Of a stretch of 64,000 bases of DNA, positions 53,543-64,000 are shown one piece after another. Source of the stretch: Diplolepis rosae (Eukaryota; Arthropoda; Insecta; Hymenoptera; Diplolepididae); assembly GCA_030998225.1 (NCBI GenBank), contig JAPYXD010000522.1, forward strand, positions 5,580,001 to 5,644,000, read 5' to 3'. Below the pieces are notes generated by a model. That model did not search any database, was not told the origin of the DNA, and saw only the letters and a program-made list of their open reading frames with translations. Made by a program: the position numbers and the translations under genes. Positions within the stretch are counted from its first letter, which is position 1. The number at the start of each line of letters is the position of its first letter.

Positions 53543-53889
53543 CACATTTAAAGAACCTACGTATGCATCTATATGCACTAACACGTGCACACATAATGGT
53601 AGTTCATGTGCAGTACTGCACGCGGCGCTAATTGCTAACGGTTCACCACCTTTCCATTAGGTTTGCACGGCCTGGTTTAGGAGAAAAATCCGTATTGACA
53701 AGAGTTCTTTTACAAAAATCATGTGCTTATCTTGTTTGTGACGAAAGAAAAGAACGAAGAAAAAAAGAAATTTTGTGATTGTGCCACTTAGATCAATTTT
53801 TTTCACCATCGTTTTGTCCGTCTACTTAACAAAATAACAGGTCAGTTTTTGTTTGGCAATGTTTTATTGGGATCAGTTCGAAGTTCGCA
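53543..53889. other. Unassigned; shares words with the GC-rich insert
   Basis: gcatctatatgcactaacacgtgcacac resembles gcatacgcactaacacatgcaaac at 46648, and a ggttcaccacc word follows as gttcaccgcc does there. This suggests a second, decayed copy of part of the 45.1-47.3-kb insert. Confidence 0.4.
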
Positions 53890-54000
53890 AGGGTATATAT
53901 TTAGGGTTTTGACCTGTGGAGTGTGTGTATGTGTGAGTGTTTGTGTTGCTTTCAGATAGTTGGTGAGTGCAAGTGTTTTTGATATAAAACTCTCCTCAGG
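53890..54000 (-). repeat. Inverted Penelope/satellite junction copy
   Basis: cgcaagggtatatatttagg, ttttgacctgtggagtgtgt and tttgatataaaactctcct are the inverse of 50245-50358, including codons just upstream of the endonuclease. The match stops at ...ccttgc, so only ~110 bp of Penelope sequence is present. Confidence 0.8.
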
Positions 54001-55010
54001 TTAAATTTGAGAAGACAAATTTTTTCTGTACAATTTTTTGTGAATTCTGTTATTTAGACCATTTCTACAGCTTTAACGCGTACACACACGTTATATCGTT
54101 TGTTACCACAACGCTGACTCATCACACGTGCAAATTATTTAAGTTTTTTTCTTTGTAATTTTATAGGTAAAAAATTTTGCACAGTTCTATTTCGTTGAAT
54201 TTAGTCATTTAGAACAATTTTACAGTTTCACATGGGCAATTGATTTATATCGGTTTACCATAATGTTTATCCGTCACATGTATAGTTTTTTAAGTTTATT
54301 CTCTTTGTATTCTTATAGAAAATTTTTTGTTATGGTACAGTTTTTATTTTCTGTAAATTTAATTATTTATACCAGTTTTATCCAGTTATACCAGTTCTTT
54401 CCCTTTATATTTGTATAGAAAACAATTTTTTGGTGCATTTTTATTTTTTGTAAATTTAGTTTAGACCAATTTCATAGTTTCACATGTAAAACTCATTTAT
54501 ATCGTTTTACCACAATGTTTATCCGTCACATGTGCTATTTTTTAATATTTTTTTCTCTCCTTACTAATTTTACAGAATAAATTTTTTGTACAGTTTTTAT
54601 TTTCTTGTAAATCTAATTTAGACCATTTTTATAGTTTCACATGTATAATTCATTTATATCGTTTTACCACAATGTCATCCGTCACATGTGCTATTTTTTA
54701 ATATTTTTTCTCTCCTTAGTAATTTTACAGATTAAGTTCTTTCACAGTTTTTACCTTTTTTGCAAATTTAGTTATTTAGACCAATTTCATAGTTTCAAAC
54801 TTGCAATTCTTTTACATCATTTCTTAACAGAATTTTCATCGGTAACACGTAAAAATTTTTTAAGTTTCTTCCTTTGTATTTTTATAGAAAGAAATTTTCT
54901 GTACAATTTTATTTATTTACATTTAGTTTAGACCAATTTTATAGGTTCACATGTACAATTCATTTATATCGTTCTATCACAATGTTTTATCCGTCACACG
55001 TGCTATTTTT

Positions 55011-56388
55011 ACATTCTCATCATGGATGAGAAGGTATTGGTTTTATGTGAAAAATGACTTTCGAAATTTTCATCAAATCTTTACGTTTTGAGATCCCCTG
55101 AGTCAGAAAAAAGGGTTTTTACGAAAGTGTCTGTCTGTCTGTCTGTCTGTAGTAGGTCGTGTGTGGCATAACTCCCGATAGAAATATCAGATTGAATTGA
55201 GCTTTGGTACACTTTATCGGAGCCGAAAAAGTAAGGACAAGTTCGTTAACTAGCCACATCCAATCAAAATTGAGGGATTGAGCACTACTTTTGTGTTTTT
55301 GAAAACAATACTGGTTTTTGATAGTGCTCATAAATCTCTAAAAATTATCCTGATAACATTTTTTGATTAAATCAAAATTAGAAATGTTACAGCATATTCA
55401 AATTCGAAAAAAGTCAATATCAAAATTCCATTTTCCAGTTAAATTATACGAGATACGAAAAAACGTTATGATACAATATTATTTTCTACATAAAGTCCTA
55501 CAAATTTGAATTGTAACATTTTTTTATAAGATGCATATTTTTCTTTTTAATTAAAAAAAAACTATTGAAAATCCAAAATTCAATTTTTTAACAATAATAT
55601 TCGAAATACGAAAAAAACGTAAGAATACAAAGTTTGTCGTTTCAAAAATATCTACAAATTTTGTCTCACACAGTTTCTGATAAAACATATATTTTTCGTT
55701 TCAATTCCAAAAAATACGATTAAAATTCAAAAATTCCATTTTTTAGACAAAATATGTGAGATACAAAAAAAACGTTTAGATCGAAAATTGTTTGCCTAAA
55801 TGAGGTCTACAAATTCTCATTAAGACATTTCGGGACAGGATGTATATTTTATGTTTTGATTTTTAATATTAAAAAAATTCGATTTTTTTCACCAAAATAT
55901 GTGAGATACGAAATAAGCGCTGTTCTGCAAAATCGTTTCCTTAAATAAAGTCTACGATTGTTTTTTCTTTTTGAGAGATTTGGAAGAAAATAAATTATTT
56001 TAATCATGTAATTTATTAAAAAGTTACTGAAATGTATACAGAAAATCGAGCGCGAAGCGCGAGCGCCATGACGAGAATGTGTTCCTTAAGGCTGATAGAG
56101 CCTTAAGTAAATTAATTTCCTGTTTCACTTAAATTGAAAAAAAATTGAGTGACTTTGAGAAAATGTGTAATTCACATCATCTGTAATATTATTGTAAAAT
56201 TGGTTTGAGCTTCAGTATCAAATTATAATAAATAAAATTGAATGTATGTGAAGAGCACAAGACCGAGCGCGAAGCGCAAGATCCAGAAAGAACGGAGCGC
56301 GAAGCGCGACTATCAAATCGCGCGCCCTAGGCGCGCTCAAACTTGCGAGCGAAGGGCGTGATGAGAATGTGCCCGCAAAACGGGCAGA
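55011..56388 (+). mobile_element. Complete Helentron-like (HINE) element in satellite
   Basis: The element begins ACATTCTCATCATG and ends CGTGATGAGAATGT plus hairpin GCCCGCAAAACGGGCAGA. Flanks are satellite on both sides, joined inside the T-run of ctattttttaatatt, so both boundaries are well defined and no duplication apart from Ts is seen. Internal order: ctgtctgt microsatellite, agccacatccaatcaaaatt, ~155-bp units, then cgcgaagcgcgag blocks. The tail hairpin outside the subterminal repeat and T|T insertion fit Helentron-type transposition. No Rep/helicase. Confidence 0.8.
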
Positions 56389-57051
56389 TTTTTTAATATT
56401 TTTTTCGCTCCTTAGTAATTTTATAGAATAAATTTTTTGTACAGTTTTTATTTTCTTGTAAATCTAATTGAGACCATTTTTATATTTTCACGTGTATGAT
56501 TCATTTATACCGTTTGACCATAATATCATCCGTCACATGTGCTATTTTTTAATATTTTTTTCGCTCCTTAGTAATTTTACAGAATACATTTTTTTTACAG
56601 TTTTTATTTTCTTGTAAATCTAATCTAGACCATTTTTATATTTTCACATGTATAATTCATTTATACCGTTTTACCATAATATCATCCGTCAAATGTGCTA
56701 TATTTAAATATTTTTTTCTCTCCTTAGTAATTTTACATATTAAGTTTTTTTTACTGTTTTTACGTTTTTTGCAAATTTAGTTATTTAGACCAATTTCATA
56801 GTTTCAAACTTGCAATTCTTTTACATCATTTTTTAACAGAATGTTCATCGGCAACACGAACAAATTTTTTAAGTTTCTTCCTTTGTATTTTTATAGAAAA
56901 AAATTTTCTGTACAATTTTATTTATTTACATTTAGTTTAGACCAATTTTATAGATTCACATGTACAATCCATTTATATCGTTCTATCACAATGTTTTATC
57001 CGTCACACGTGCTATGTTTAAGTTTCTCCCCTTAGTAATTTTACAGAAAAA

Positions 57052-58170
57052 ATTTTATGTGCCTCCGGCGCGTAAACTTGTTTTTTCGGTACAGTTAAGA
57101 GTAGCGAAATGTTGTGTATTGTGCTACAGAGGAATTTAATGTTAAAATTGAACTGCGCATGCGCCTATAGCCATACAGCGGAGCACAATCTTCTTCTTAT
57201 TCTTCTTCTTCTTCGTACAGCGTTAGCATCTTACTGGCAAAGCCTTGTATATTTGAACTGCGCATGCGTCTTTTGAAATCCATTACTACTACACAAGATC
57301 GATAAAATCAAAATGGCCGGGACTAGTCGCAAAATATCAAGTGTAATGACTAGCGACACAAACAACTACAATAGTAGATTAGATTGGAGTGTACGCATAA
57401 AAACTCGTATACGCACCGAAGTCACATAAAATAGAATACGTGCCAATGCACACAATTCGGGAAATTACGAGACTCGCGACAATGCTCGCAGGAGTGATCG
57501 CGCCTCGGCTTCGATCTCCTGCGAGCATTGTCGCTCGTCACTCAATAACCCTCATTGTGCGCCTAGGCACGTAATATACTATTATGTGACTTCGGTGCGT
57601 ATACGAGTTTTTATGCGTACACTCGCTTCTAATCTAGTATTGTAGTTGTTTGCGGCGCTAGTCATTACACTTGATATTTCGCGACTAGTCCCGGCCATTT
57701 TGATTTTATCGATCTTGTGTAGTAGTAGCGGATTTTAATAGACGTATGTGCAGTTCAAATATACAAGGCTTTGCCAGTAAGATGCTAACGCTGTACGAAG
57801 AAGAAGAAGAATAAGAAGAAGATTGTGCTCCGCTGTATGGCTATAGGCGCATGCGCAGTTCAATTTTTACATTTCATTCCTCTGTAGCGCAATATACTAC
57901 ATTGCGCTACTGTTAACTGTAGCGAAAAAACGAGTTTGCGCGCCGGTTGCACATAAAATAGAATACGTGCCAATGCACACAATTCGTGAAATTATGAGAC
58001 TCGCGACGATGCTCGCAGGACTGATCGCGCCTCGGATTCGTCTAGGCTTTGCCTCAGCTACGTCTCGACTACGCATCGGCTACACCTCGACTACGCCTTG
58101 GCTTTGATCTCTTGCGAGCATTGTCGCTCGTCGCGCAATAACCGTTCATTGTGCGCCTAGGCACGTAATA
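57052..58170. mobile_element. 1.1-kb double foldback element
   Basis: Inserted in satellite between acagaaaaaatttt and ttgcacagtttt. It has two halves: 57055-57435 is the inverse of about 57590-57960, and each half ends in a gcgacaatgctcgcagga hairpin (57478-57535; 58000-58125). The words ccggcgcgtaaac, gcgcatgcgcctat and tcttcttattcttcttcttc are shared with 37970-38518. The right hairpin loop holds an expanded ctacgcct-gactacgc tandem stretch. No ORF. Confidence 0.8.
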
Positions 58171-58331
58171 TACTATTGCACAGTTTTACTTCATCGCGAA
58201 TTTAGTTAGTTAGTCCAATTTTATATTTTCACACTTGCAATTCTTTTACATCATTTTTTACCACAATGTTTATCCATCACACGGGCAATTTTTAAGTTAT
58301 CCTCCTTTGTATTTTTTAAAGAAAGAAATTC

Positions 58332-58370
58332 TCACTGATGAGGACTCCAACCTGTGTCGAAACGTTTGAA
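58332..58370 (+). ncRNA. Hammerhead-like core next to satellite
   Basis: CTGATGA at 58335-58341, a 17-base spacer GGACTCCAACCTGTGTC, and GAAAC at 58359-58363. The two invariant hammerhead core words are intact and in the right order. Stem II is weak (GAC/GUC with a bulge) and stems I and III were not demonstrated. It lies at the end of the satellite array and in the phrase typical of Penelope-like termini. Confidence 0.4.
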
Positions 58371-58454
58371 AATATGAAACCTTGAATTTACATTTTTTCT
58401 GGACCCTAAAGCCAACTAAGTACACCAAAATATCCAAATTTTAATACTAAGGGT

Positions 58455-59250
58455 CGATATAAGTCCTGTTTATTATCAAAAAATAGAATTTTTTATTTTC
58501 AATATTTAATATCAAAACATAAAATATATATCATGTCAAAAAATGTCCTACTGACAATTTGTAATTCTCATTAATGCAAATAATTTTTCATCTAAACGTT
58601 TTTTTTGTATGTCACATATTTCGTTTAAATAATGGAATTATTGAATTTTAATCGTATTTTTTAAAATTAAATTGAAAAATATACGTTTTATCAGAAACTA
58701 TGTTAGACAAAATTTGTAGATCTTATTAAAACGAAAAATTTTGCAAATACGTTTTTTTCGTATTCTACATATTATTGTTAAAAAAGTGAATTTTGGATTT
58801 TCAATACTATTTATTTAAATTACAAACAAAGATATACATCTAATGAAAAAATGTTGCGATTCAAACTTGTAAACCTTTATGTAGAAAACAATTTTGTACC
58901 GTAACTTTTTTTCGTACTTTGTAAAATTTAACTGTAAAATGGAATTTAGATATTGACGTTTTTCAAGTTTTAACATATTGTAACTTTTCTAATTTCATTT
59001 TAATCGAAAAATGTTATAGGGGTAATTAGTAGAGGTTTATAAGCACTATCAAAAACTAGTATTGAAATTTTCGATTTTTTCAGAAAGTTTTTTTCGAAAA
59101 CACAATAAATGCTCTTAATTTTACAATTTTGGTTGGATGTGGCTGGTTAACGAACTTCTTATTCTTTTCGGTTCTGATAAGGTATACCAAAGCTCAATTC
59201 AATCCGAAAATTCTATCGAGAGTTATCCAGTATACGACCTACTAACACTA
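58455..59250 (-). mobile_element. HINE internal copy, both ends missing
   Basis: Follows 29580-30510 in order, including atggctggttaacgaactt and ccaaagctcaattcaatc, with the same 155-bp unit pattern. It stops at acgacctacta where R1-like gag sequence begins. Confidence 0.65.
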
Positions 59251-59253
59251 CTT

Positions 59254-59750
59254 CTAGCAGCTATTGCTTCTATAAGTGCCACCGCATTGGGCGGCCAGAT
59301 GTCCGAAACCTAAGCACCGGTAACATTTGCTGGCCGCCGTCCTCCTTCGTATTCTGCAGAAGACCCGCCCAATCTTGATGTCGGTCGTCTTGAGTAGCTT
59401 CAGGGCACGCGCTTCCTCCACTTTGATAAAGGCCTTTCTTATACCTCTGAAAGGCCTCCTCGTCATGGTGACCTTCAACTCCGATGTTGCCTTTTCGTAT
59501 AGAGGCATCTTCTAAGTGCCACTTCGACTTTCCGGACTTCTGTGGTGGGATCAATATTCAGGATCTTCACCTCGATCATGGGAACGAGGTGGCGGACGGA
59601 TCCGTTCTCAACAACGATATCACGAAAGGCAGAGTCTAACTGTCCTTCGAAGCGCATTTCACCTCGACCAAAAGGTACTTAGATCGGGTCTCCCTGAGTC
59701 CCCGGATAGTGGCACCCTGTTCAAGACTTGAAATGATGTTATCAGTCATA
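59254..59750 (-). pseudogene. R1-like LINE ORF1 (gag) fragment
   Basis: Minus strand. The upstream part reads MRFEGQLDSAFRDIVVENGS, RHLVPMIEVKILNIDPTTEV and RKVEVALRRCL; a frameshift near 59490-59510 then leads to TSELKVTMTRRPFRGIRKAF, KLLKTTDIKIGRVFCRIRRR and the zinc knuckle CYRCLGFGHLAAQC. The pattern 'IxxIDPxTExxEVxxAL ... G(R/W)xxCRIRxR ... CYRCLxFGH' is that of R1/LOA-type LINE gag proteins. Only the middle of ORF1 remains. It abuts a HINE fragment at 59250. Confidence 0.75.
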
Positions 59751-60202
59751 TTTTATGGATGAAAAATCACAGTCAAGTCTAGTTTATTTCAGGTCTTGTT
59801 TATTTCAAGTTTCACGCTCCCCTCTGCGCCCCATTATTTCACTGTCACGTGAAGCTCTGAAGAGCGCTCAGAAGAAGTGAAAAGAGTGGGGGCAAGTGCA
59901 TTCGGTCGGTATGGCAATTGAGGCAGTGGTGGGAACCCCTCGCGACTTGAAATAAACAAGACTCTCGTTTCGGGATACTTGAAATTAACTGTAGTATATT
60001 ATGCAACTAGGGAGAAAAACTTCACGCCCGCAAAATAAATTTTTTTTTGTGTTGCAGAAGCTTTTTTTTCTACTGGGGGGGGGGGGGGGGGGGGGAAATG
60101 TAATTTTTGCTTCATAGGGGCCAATAAAATGCACATTATGACTCGCTAGTAGGAAATAGTATATTGTACAACTAGGGAAATAAATGTTTTTTCCGTTTTT
60201 TC
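59751..60202. other. Unassigned, with small inverted repeat and poly-G
   Basis: cttgtttatttcaagt at 59796 is the inverse of acttgaaataaacaag at 59944, framing a ~165-bp GC-richer unit that could be a MITE. The word caactagggagaaaa recurs as caactagggaaataaa at 60169. A 21-base G-run lies at 60075-60095. Confidence 0.5.
60075..60095 (+). repeat. Uninterrupted 21-base G homopolymer
   Basis: Twenty-one consecutive G bases. This is exceptional in AT-rich sequence and could form a G-quadruplex or be an assembly/sequencing weak spot. Confidence 0.9.
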
Positions 60203-61300
60203 AGTCAGAAAAAAGGGTTTTTACGAAAGTGTCTGTCTGTCTGTCTGTCTGTAGGTCGTGTGCGGCATAACTCTCGATAGAATTATCAGATTGAATTGAG
60301 CTTTGGTACAATTTATCGGAGCCGAAAAAGTAAGGACAAGTTCGTTAACCAGCCACATCCAATCAAAATTGAGGGGTTGAGCACTACTTTTGTGTTTTTG
60401 AAAATAATTTTTTGAAAAAATCAAAAATTTCAATACTGGTTTTAAATAGTGCTCATAAATCTCTAAAAATTATCCTGATAACATTTTTTGATTAAATCAA
60501 AATTAGAAATGTTACAGCATATTCAAATTCGAAAAAAGTCAATATCAAAATTCCATTTTCCAGTTAAATTATACGAGATACGAAAAAACATATATTTTTC
60601 GTTTCAATTCCAAAAAATACGATTAAAATTAAAAAATTCCATTTTTTAGACAAAATATGTGAGATACAAAAAAAACTTTTAGATGAAAAATTGTTTGGCT
60701 AAATAAGGTCTACACGTTCTTATCAAGAAATTTCTCGACAGGATGTATATTTTAATTGTTTGATTTTTAATATTGAAAAAATTCGATTTTTTTCACCAAA
60801 ATATGTGAGATACGAAATAAACGTTGTTCTGCAAAATCGTTTCCTTAAATAAAGTCTACGATTATTTTTCCTTTTTGAGATATTTGGAAGAAAATAAATT
60901 TATCAATAATCATGTAATTTATTAAAAAGTTACAAAAATGCATACAGAAAATCGAGCGCGAAGCGCGAGTGTCATGATGAGAATGTGTTCCTTAAGGCCG
61001 ATAGAGCCTTAAGTAAATTGAATTTCCTGTTTCACTTAAACTGAAAAAGAAACTTAGTGAATTTGAGAAAAAGACTAATTTACATCATCTTTAATATCAT
61101 TAAATTGGTTTGAGCTTCAGTATTAAATTACAAGAAATAAACTTAAACGTATGCGAAGAGTACAAGACCGAGCGTGAAACGCGAGGTCGAGAAAGAACGG
61201 AGCGCGAAGCGCGACGATCGAATCGCGCGCCCTAGGCGCGCTCAAACTTGCGAGCGAAGCGAGCTACGCGCAATGAGAATGTGCCCGCCAAGCGGGCAGA
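60203..61300 (+). mobile_element. 5'-truncated HINE element
   Basis: Starts within cagtcagaaaaaaggg, lacking the ACATTCTCATC end, and finishes GAGAATGTGCCCGCCAAGCGGGCAGA before a T-run. It lacks part of the 155-bp block compared with 55011-56388. gcgcgccctaggcgcgc is a perfect palindrome in its tail. The flanking words ggccaataaaatgca (60118) and gggcaataaaataca (61350) may be the split target repeat. Confidence 0.75.
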
Positions 61301-61517
61301 TTTTTTTTTTCTACAGAGGAGTTAAAATATTGTTTTGTTGGCCCACAGGGGGCAATAAAATACATTTTATGACCCGATATTGGAAGAACATTATTTTTAT
61401 GAAAAAAATTTAAAACTTAGGAAAACTGACACTTTTAATAATGTTATTTGTAATAGAATTTTTCATTACTATCGCTTCTTACCAATTTCTTAAGAATAAT
61501 TGGATTTTCATTAACTA
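61301..61517. other. Unassigned spacer
   Basis: Contains the gggcaataaaataca word described for the truncated HINE; otherwise unrecognised. Confidence 0.35.
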
Positions 61518-61689
61518 CACTGAGAAAAAAATGTTATTGAATCAATGGCATTTCATTCCAAAAGCATGTATATCACGGATTCAAATCAACATGCTATAGA
61601 ATTAGTAACATATTTATTGATTCTTGTAGTATATTTTTATGAATTCATAGTATACATGCTTTTGATTCAATAGCATTCTTTTCTCAGTG
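61518..61689. mobile_element. 172-bp MITE, TA-flanked
   Basis: TA-CACTGAGAAAAAAATG at the left, CATTCTTTTCTCAGTG-TA at the right. The arms share attgaatcaa and aaagcatgtata. The CACTGAGAA terminus relates it to the elements at 4366 and 5735. Confidence 0.85.
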
Positions 61690-61691
61690 TA

Positions 61692-62304
61692 TGGCTTATT
61701 TTTACGGATAAAATATTCCCTGCAACTCTAATATTTTTAGTCATCAAAATCAGTAGAAATATCCATATACAGTTATTTGAAAAAAATGTTTTTTTAAAAA
61801 TTCGTTTAATGATTTCAGCCATTGAAAACTTTACTTTTGAAATTGGAAACTCAATTTATGACCTATTATTTAATAGATGAAAAATATCAGCTTTTCATTG
61901 TAAAAAAAGTACCACATTTTCAAAATTTAAGTTAAATTGGCGTTAAAAAAATACGTTTTTTTAAATCGAAAAAACAGCGTCACCTGAGAACTACAAGTGT
62001 AAAAAACTAATTTATTTTTTCCAAATTGTTCCAGGTTGCCCACAGTTACTAGGAAGATGTACGGAGTGGAGAGGTGTCATTTTATACAACAAATTTTTAG
62101 GCTATAAAGTTCTGGAAATATTTTTAAAATGTACTTTATAGTTACCTTAAAACCTACGGTTGATCTTACTTCAATCGGTTTTTTTATTCAGACACTAGAA
62201 AATCCTAAAAAAATAGGTATTTTTAGGTACTCTACACTTGCTAACCCCCTTCAGACGTAAAAATTGTGAAAAGTGTGAATAACACACAGCGACAAAATTT
62301 GTAC
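61692..62304. other. Unassigned AT-rich DNA
   Basis: No ORF, terminal repeat or RNA motif could be supported. Confidence 0.4.
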
Positions 62305-62885
62305 CCAGTGACCGGACTAGGTGATCGTAAAGGATTTTAATGTCCTCAAAACGAATCCATTGTCCAAATTTTTCTTATATGCCAGTATTTTAAGATATCC
62401 TAACCTAAAAAGGCAAAACTGGCCTCTTTCAGCTATATTTAAAATAATATACTACAAGCAGCGAAGTTTTTTTCTAAAATCCATTTACGCCATCGTTGAG
62501 CACTACTTTTAACCTTTCATTTACATTTTGAATTATTTTTTCTCTGAAGTATGGTACATTAACCTTAAGACACCAAGTCCTGTACAAAACCAAGTATTTC
62601 TTAAAACTGAAAGTGGATAATGTGCCATATCTCAGAGAATAAAAATCGGTTCTGCATAATCCAAAATGGAAATAAAAGGTAATAAGAAGTATTAAACGAT
62701 AGCGTAAGTGAATTTTAGAAAAAAATTCGCTGCTCGTGCTAAATTTTTTCGAATATTGCTAAAAAGGGCCATTTTTGCACTTTTAGGATAGGATATCTCG
62801 AAACCTTCACATATAAGAAAAATTTGGAGAAGGGATTAGTTTTTAGGACATTAAAATCCTTCGGGGTGACCTACTTCTGTCTTTG
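62305..62885. mobile_element. ~580-bp foldback element
   Basis: aaggattttaatgtcctcaaaacgaatcc (left, from about 62330) has the inverse gattagtttttaggacattaaaatcctt ending near 62860. The arms continue through caaatttttcttatatg and gatatcct, then ttttttctaaaatccattta. The centre (62515-62690) is AT-rich. The 63-codon ORF in the left arm has no mirror partner and no motif. Confidence 0.75.
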
Positions 62886-64000
62886 GGTAAGAATAAAGTT
62901 TATGTTTGTCAGCCTGTGTAATGAAAACATGAAAGAGGTGTGTATAACGAAAATTGGTCAGGAAATGAAACGATAACAGTTGATGCTGTACGTAACAGTA
63001 CAGGATCTAATATGAAGGGACGTGAGGTAGATTGGAACATTACGGGTTGTTTACAGTGTTAGTTAATTAGCTCAGTGCAGACCTTCCGGCTGTTTACTGC
63101 GAAGTTCCCGTGAATATGCATAAGGAACCCCGTATCGGGAGTTTGTAATCCTACACTTCCCATTATTGAGTATTTTAACATGCGTCACATCGCGCCAGTA
63201 AAATCAATTCCTTTGCGCTCATTATCATCTGGAGGGCACCTTAGTATTGTTGTTCTACGGAATTTTTAATATAAAGTGATATAAATAAATAATAAACTCA
63301 AAATGCCGTCAACTTGTCTGCAATAGCCGATTTTGATTTGATCGAATCATTTTATTTCAAATGAGTAATAATTTTGTATTAATATAAGAAAATATTATAA
63401 AGCAGTTCTTTAACTGTATAATCTTATAGAAAAAACCGATAAAGCCGTCAAAATTCGTATCGGAAAAATAGCCTCTTTTTTGTAAAAAGTAAAGTAAGAA
63501 ATATTTTTCAATAAAAATAAAACTATGCTTTATGTAATGCAGAATGTAATACGAAATATAATGAGATATGTGTAGGATCAGTGTGTGTCGGTTATCAGGG
63601 AACTAGTGGGGTTAGAGTGATTTGACGCACTTTATTTAACAAGATTTAATTTATTAAATATAAAATGCATATATATATACAAGCGTCGGTTCGGAGGCGA
63701 GTACGCTCGACGGGGTCAGGTAAATAACTAACTACTCTTTTTCTCAGGTCGGCCACTAGCCCTTTCACAGGACTCCGTCCTGCCTGGTGATTTCTTTCGA
63801 GACCCTGGAATAAAACTATGTTGCAGTGCAATATAAAGTGGCCTGCCGACCGGGCGGTTTAATCCCTTAAATTCGTTTATTGTACTGTTCGTACTTTCAC
63901 CTCCGCCGTGTTAGTTCGGATTCTTATATTCTAGAAAAAATATATTTTTATTTTAGCTACGCTACATTACCCCCTTACCAGTGATAACGTTACATCAAAG
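62886..64000. other. Unassigned right edge, possible retroelement border
   Basis: 63060-63110 has tagctcagtgcag, a partial A-box-like word without a B box. From about 63560 the sequence is moderately GC-rich (gcgtcggttcggaggcgag; cgaccgggcggttt) with a 61-codon minus ORF and a (TA)n run at 63670. The final acgctacattacccccttacc may be the edge of an LTR element continuing outside. This cannot be settled here. Confidence 0.3.

Larger units (their letters stand above)
54001..58325 (-). repeat. 155-bp satellite array, inverse orientation, interrupted
   Basis: ccgtcacatgtgctatttttta-type words occur near 54273, 54522, 54679, 54992, 56527 and 56683 at multiples of about 155 bp. Array sequence occupies 54001-55010, 56389-57051 and 58171-58325, about eleven or twelve units in all. 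Two elements, HINE (55011-56388) and a foldback (57052-58170), were inserted later; removing them restores the unit phase. The array ends beside a hammerhead-like motif. ORFs in it are repeat by-products. Confidence 0.85.

Noticed and set aside
59327..59731. Plus-strand ORFs opposite the R1-like gag
   Set aside because: They are antisense shadows; the zinc knuckle and gag motifs are on the minus strand.
63060..63110. tagctcagtgcag resembling a tRNA A box
   Set aside because: No B box or acceptor pairing within tRNA distance.
63646..63831. 61-codon minus ORF near the right edge
   Set aside because: No recognised domain; possibly part of a retroelement border that lies outside the window.

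Overview
The window looks like repeat-dense, AT-rich nuclear DNA of an arthropod, most likely an insect. The basis is the mix of element families: mariner and Tc1-type transposases, a jockey-type LINE, an R1-like gag, a Penelope-like GIY-YIG endonuclease, and very many short TIR elements with TA, TTAA or 8-bp target duplications. A THAP-domain exon has animal-type splice sites. No bacterial operon, rRNA gene, canonical tRNA gene or CRISPR array was found. The order of insect cannot be settled by reading alone.

Layout. 1-8 kb: short repeats, a piggyBac-like MITE caught inside a Helentron-like repeat, and two large TA-flanked elements; the second carries a 1.1-kb hairpin insertion with a 14-bp target duplication. 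8-11.8 kb: a nested pair of TIR elements. The inner one has 1-kb inverted arms that both encode the C-terminus of a transposase, and the outer one has a 122-bp tandem array. 12-16.5 kb: foldback MITEs, including two oppositely oriented hAT-like elements with perfect 8-bp target duplications. 16.5-28.3 kb: an orphan 127-codon ORF, TA and TTAA elements, a dead mariner split by a palindromic MITE, and a TIR element with a Lys-rich ORF. 28.6-30.7 kb: a near-complete Helentron-like (HINE) element. 31-42 kb: decayed repeats, two TTAA elements, a second dead mariner split by a foldback of AATCCGA-type sequence, and more copies of that family. 42-49.8 kb: a 155-bp satellite, an internally deleted Tc1-like element, a jockey-type LINE broken by a SINE-like insert and a 2.15-kb GC-rich insert, and a frameshifted Tc1 transposase. 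49.9-61.3 kb: Penelope-like endonuclease, THAP exons, inverted satellite array interrupted by HINE and foldback insertions, hammerhead-like motifs, an R1-like gag and another HINE. 61.5-64 kb: a small MITE, a foldback and unassigned DNA.

Nothing here forms a working gene pathway. The genes are mostly dead parasites nested in one another. The one plausible host-type coding unit is the THAP exon pair at 51.7-53.5 kb. The most informative observations are structural: inverted duplication of transposon ends into long hairpins, Helentron-like architecture with a 155-bp internal period, and an association of a 155-bp satellite with Penelope sequence and a hammerhead-like core.
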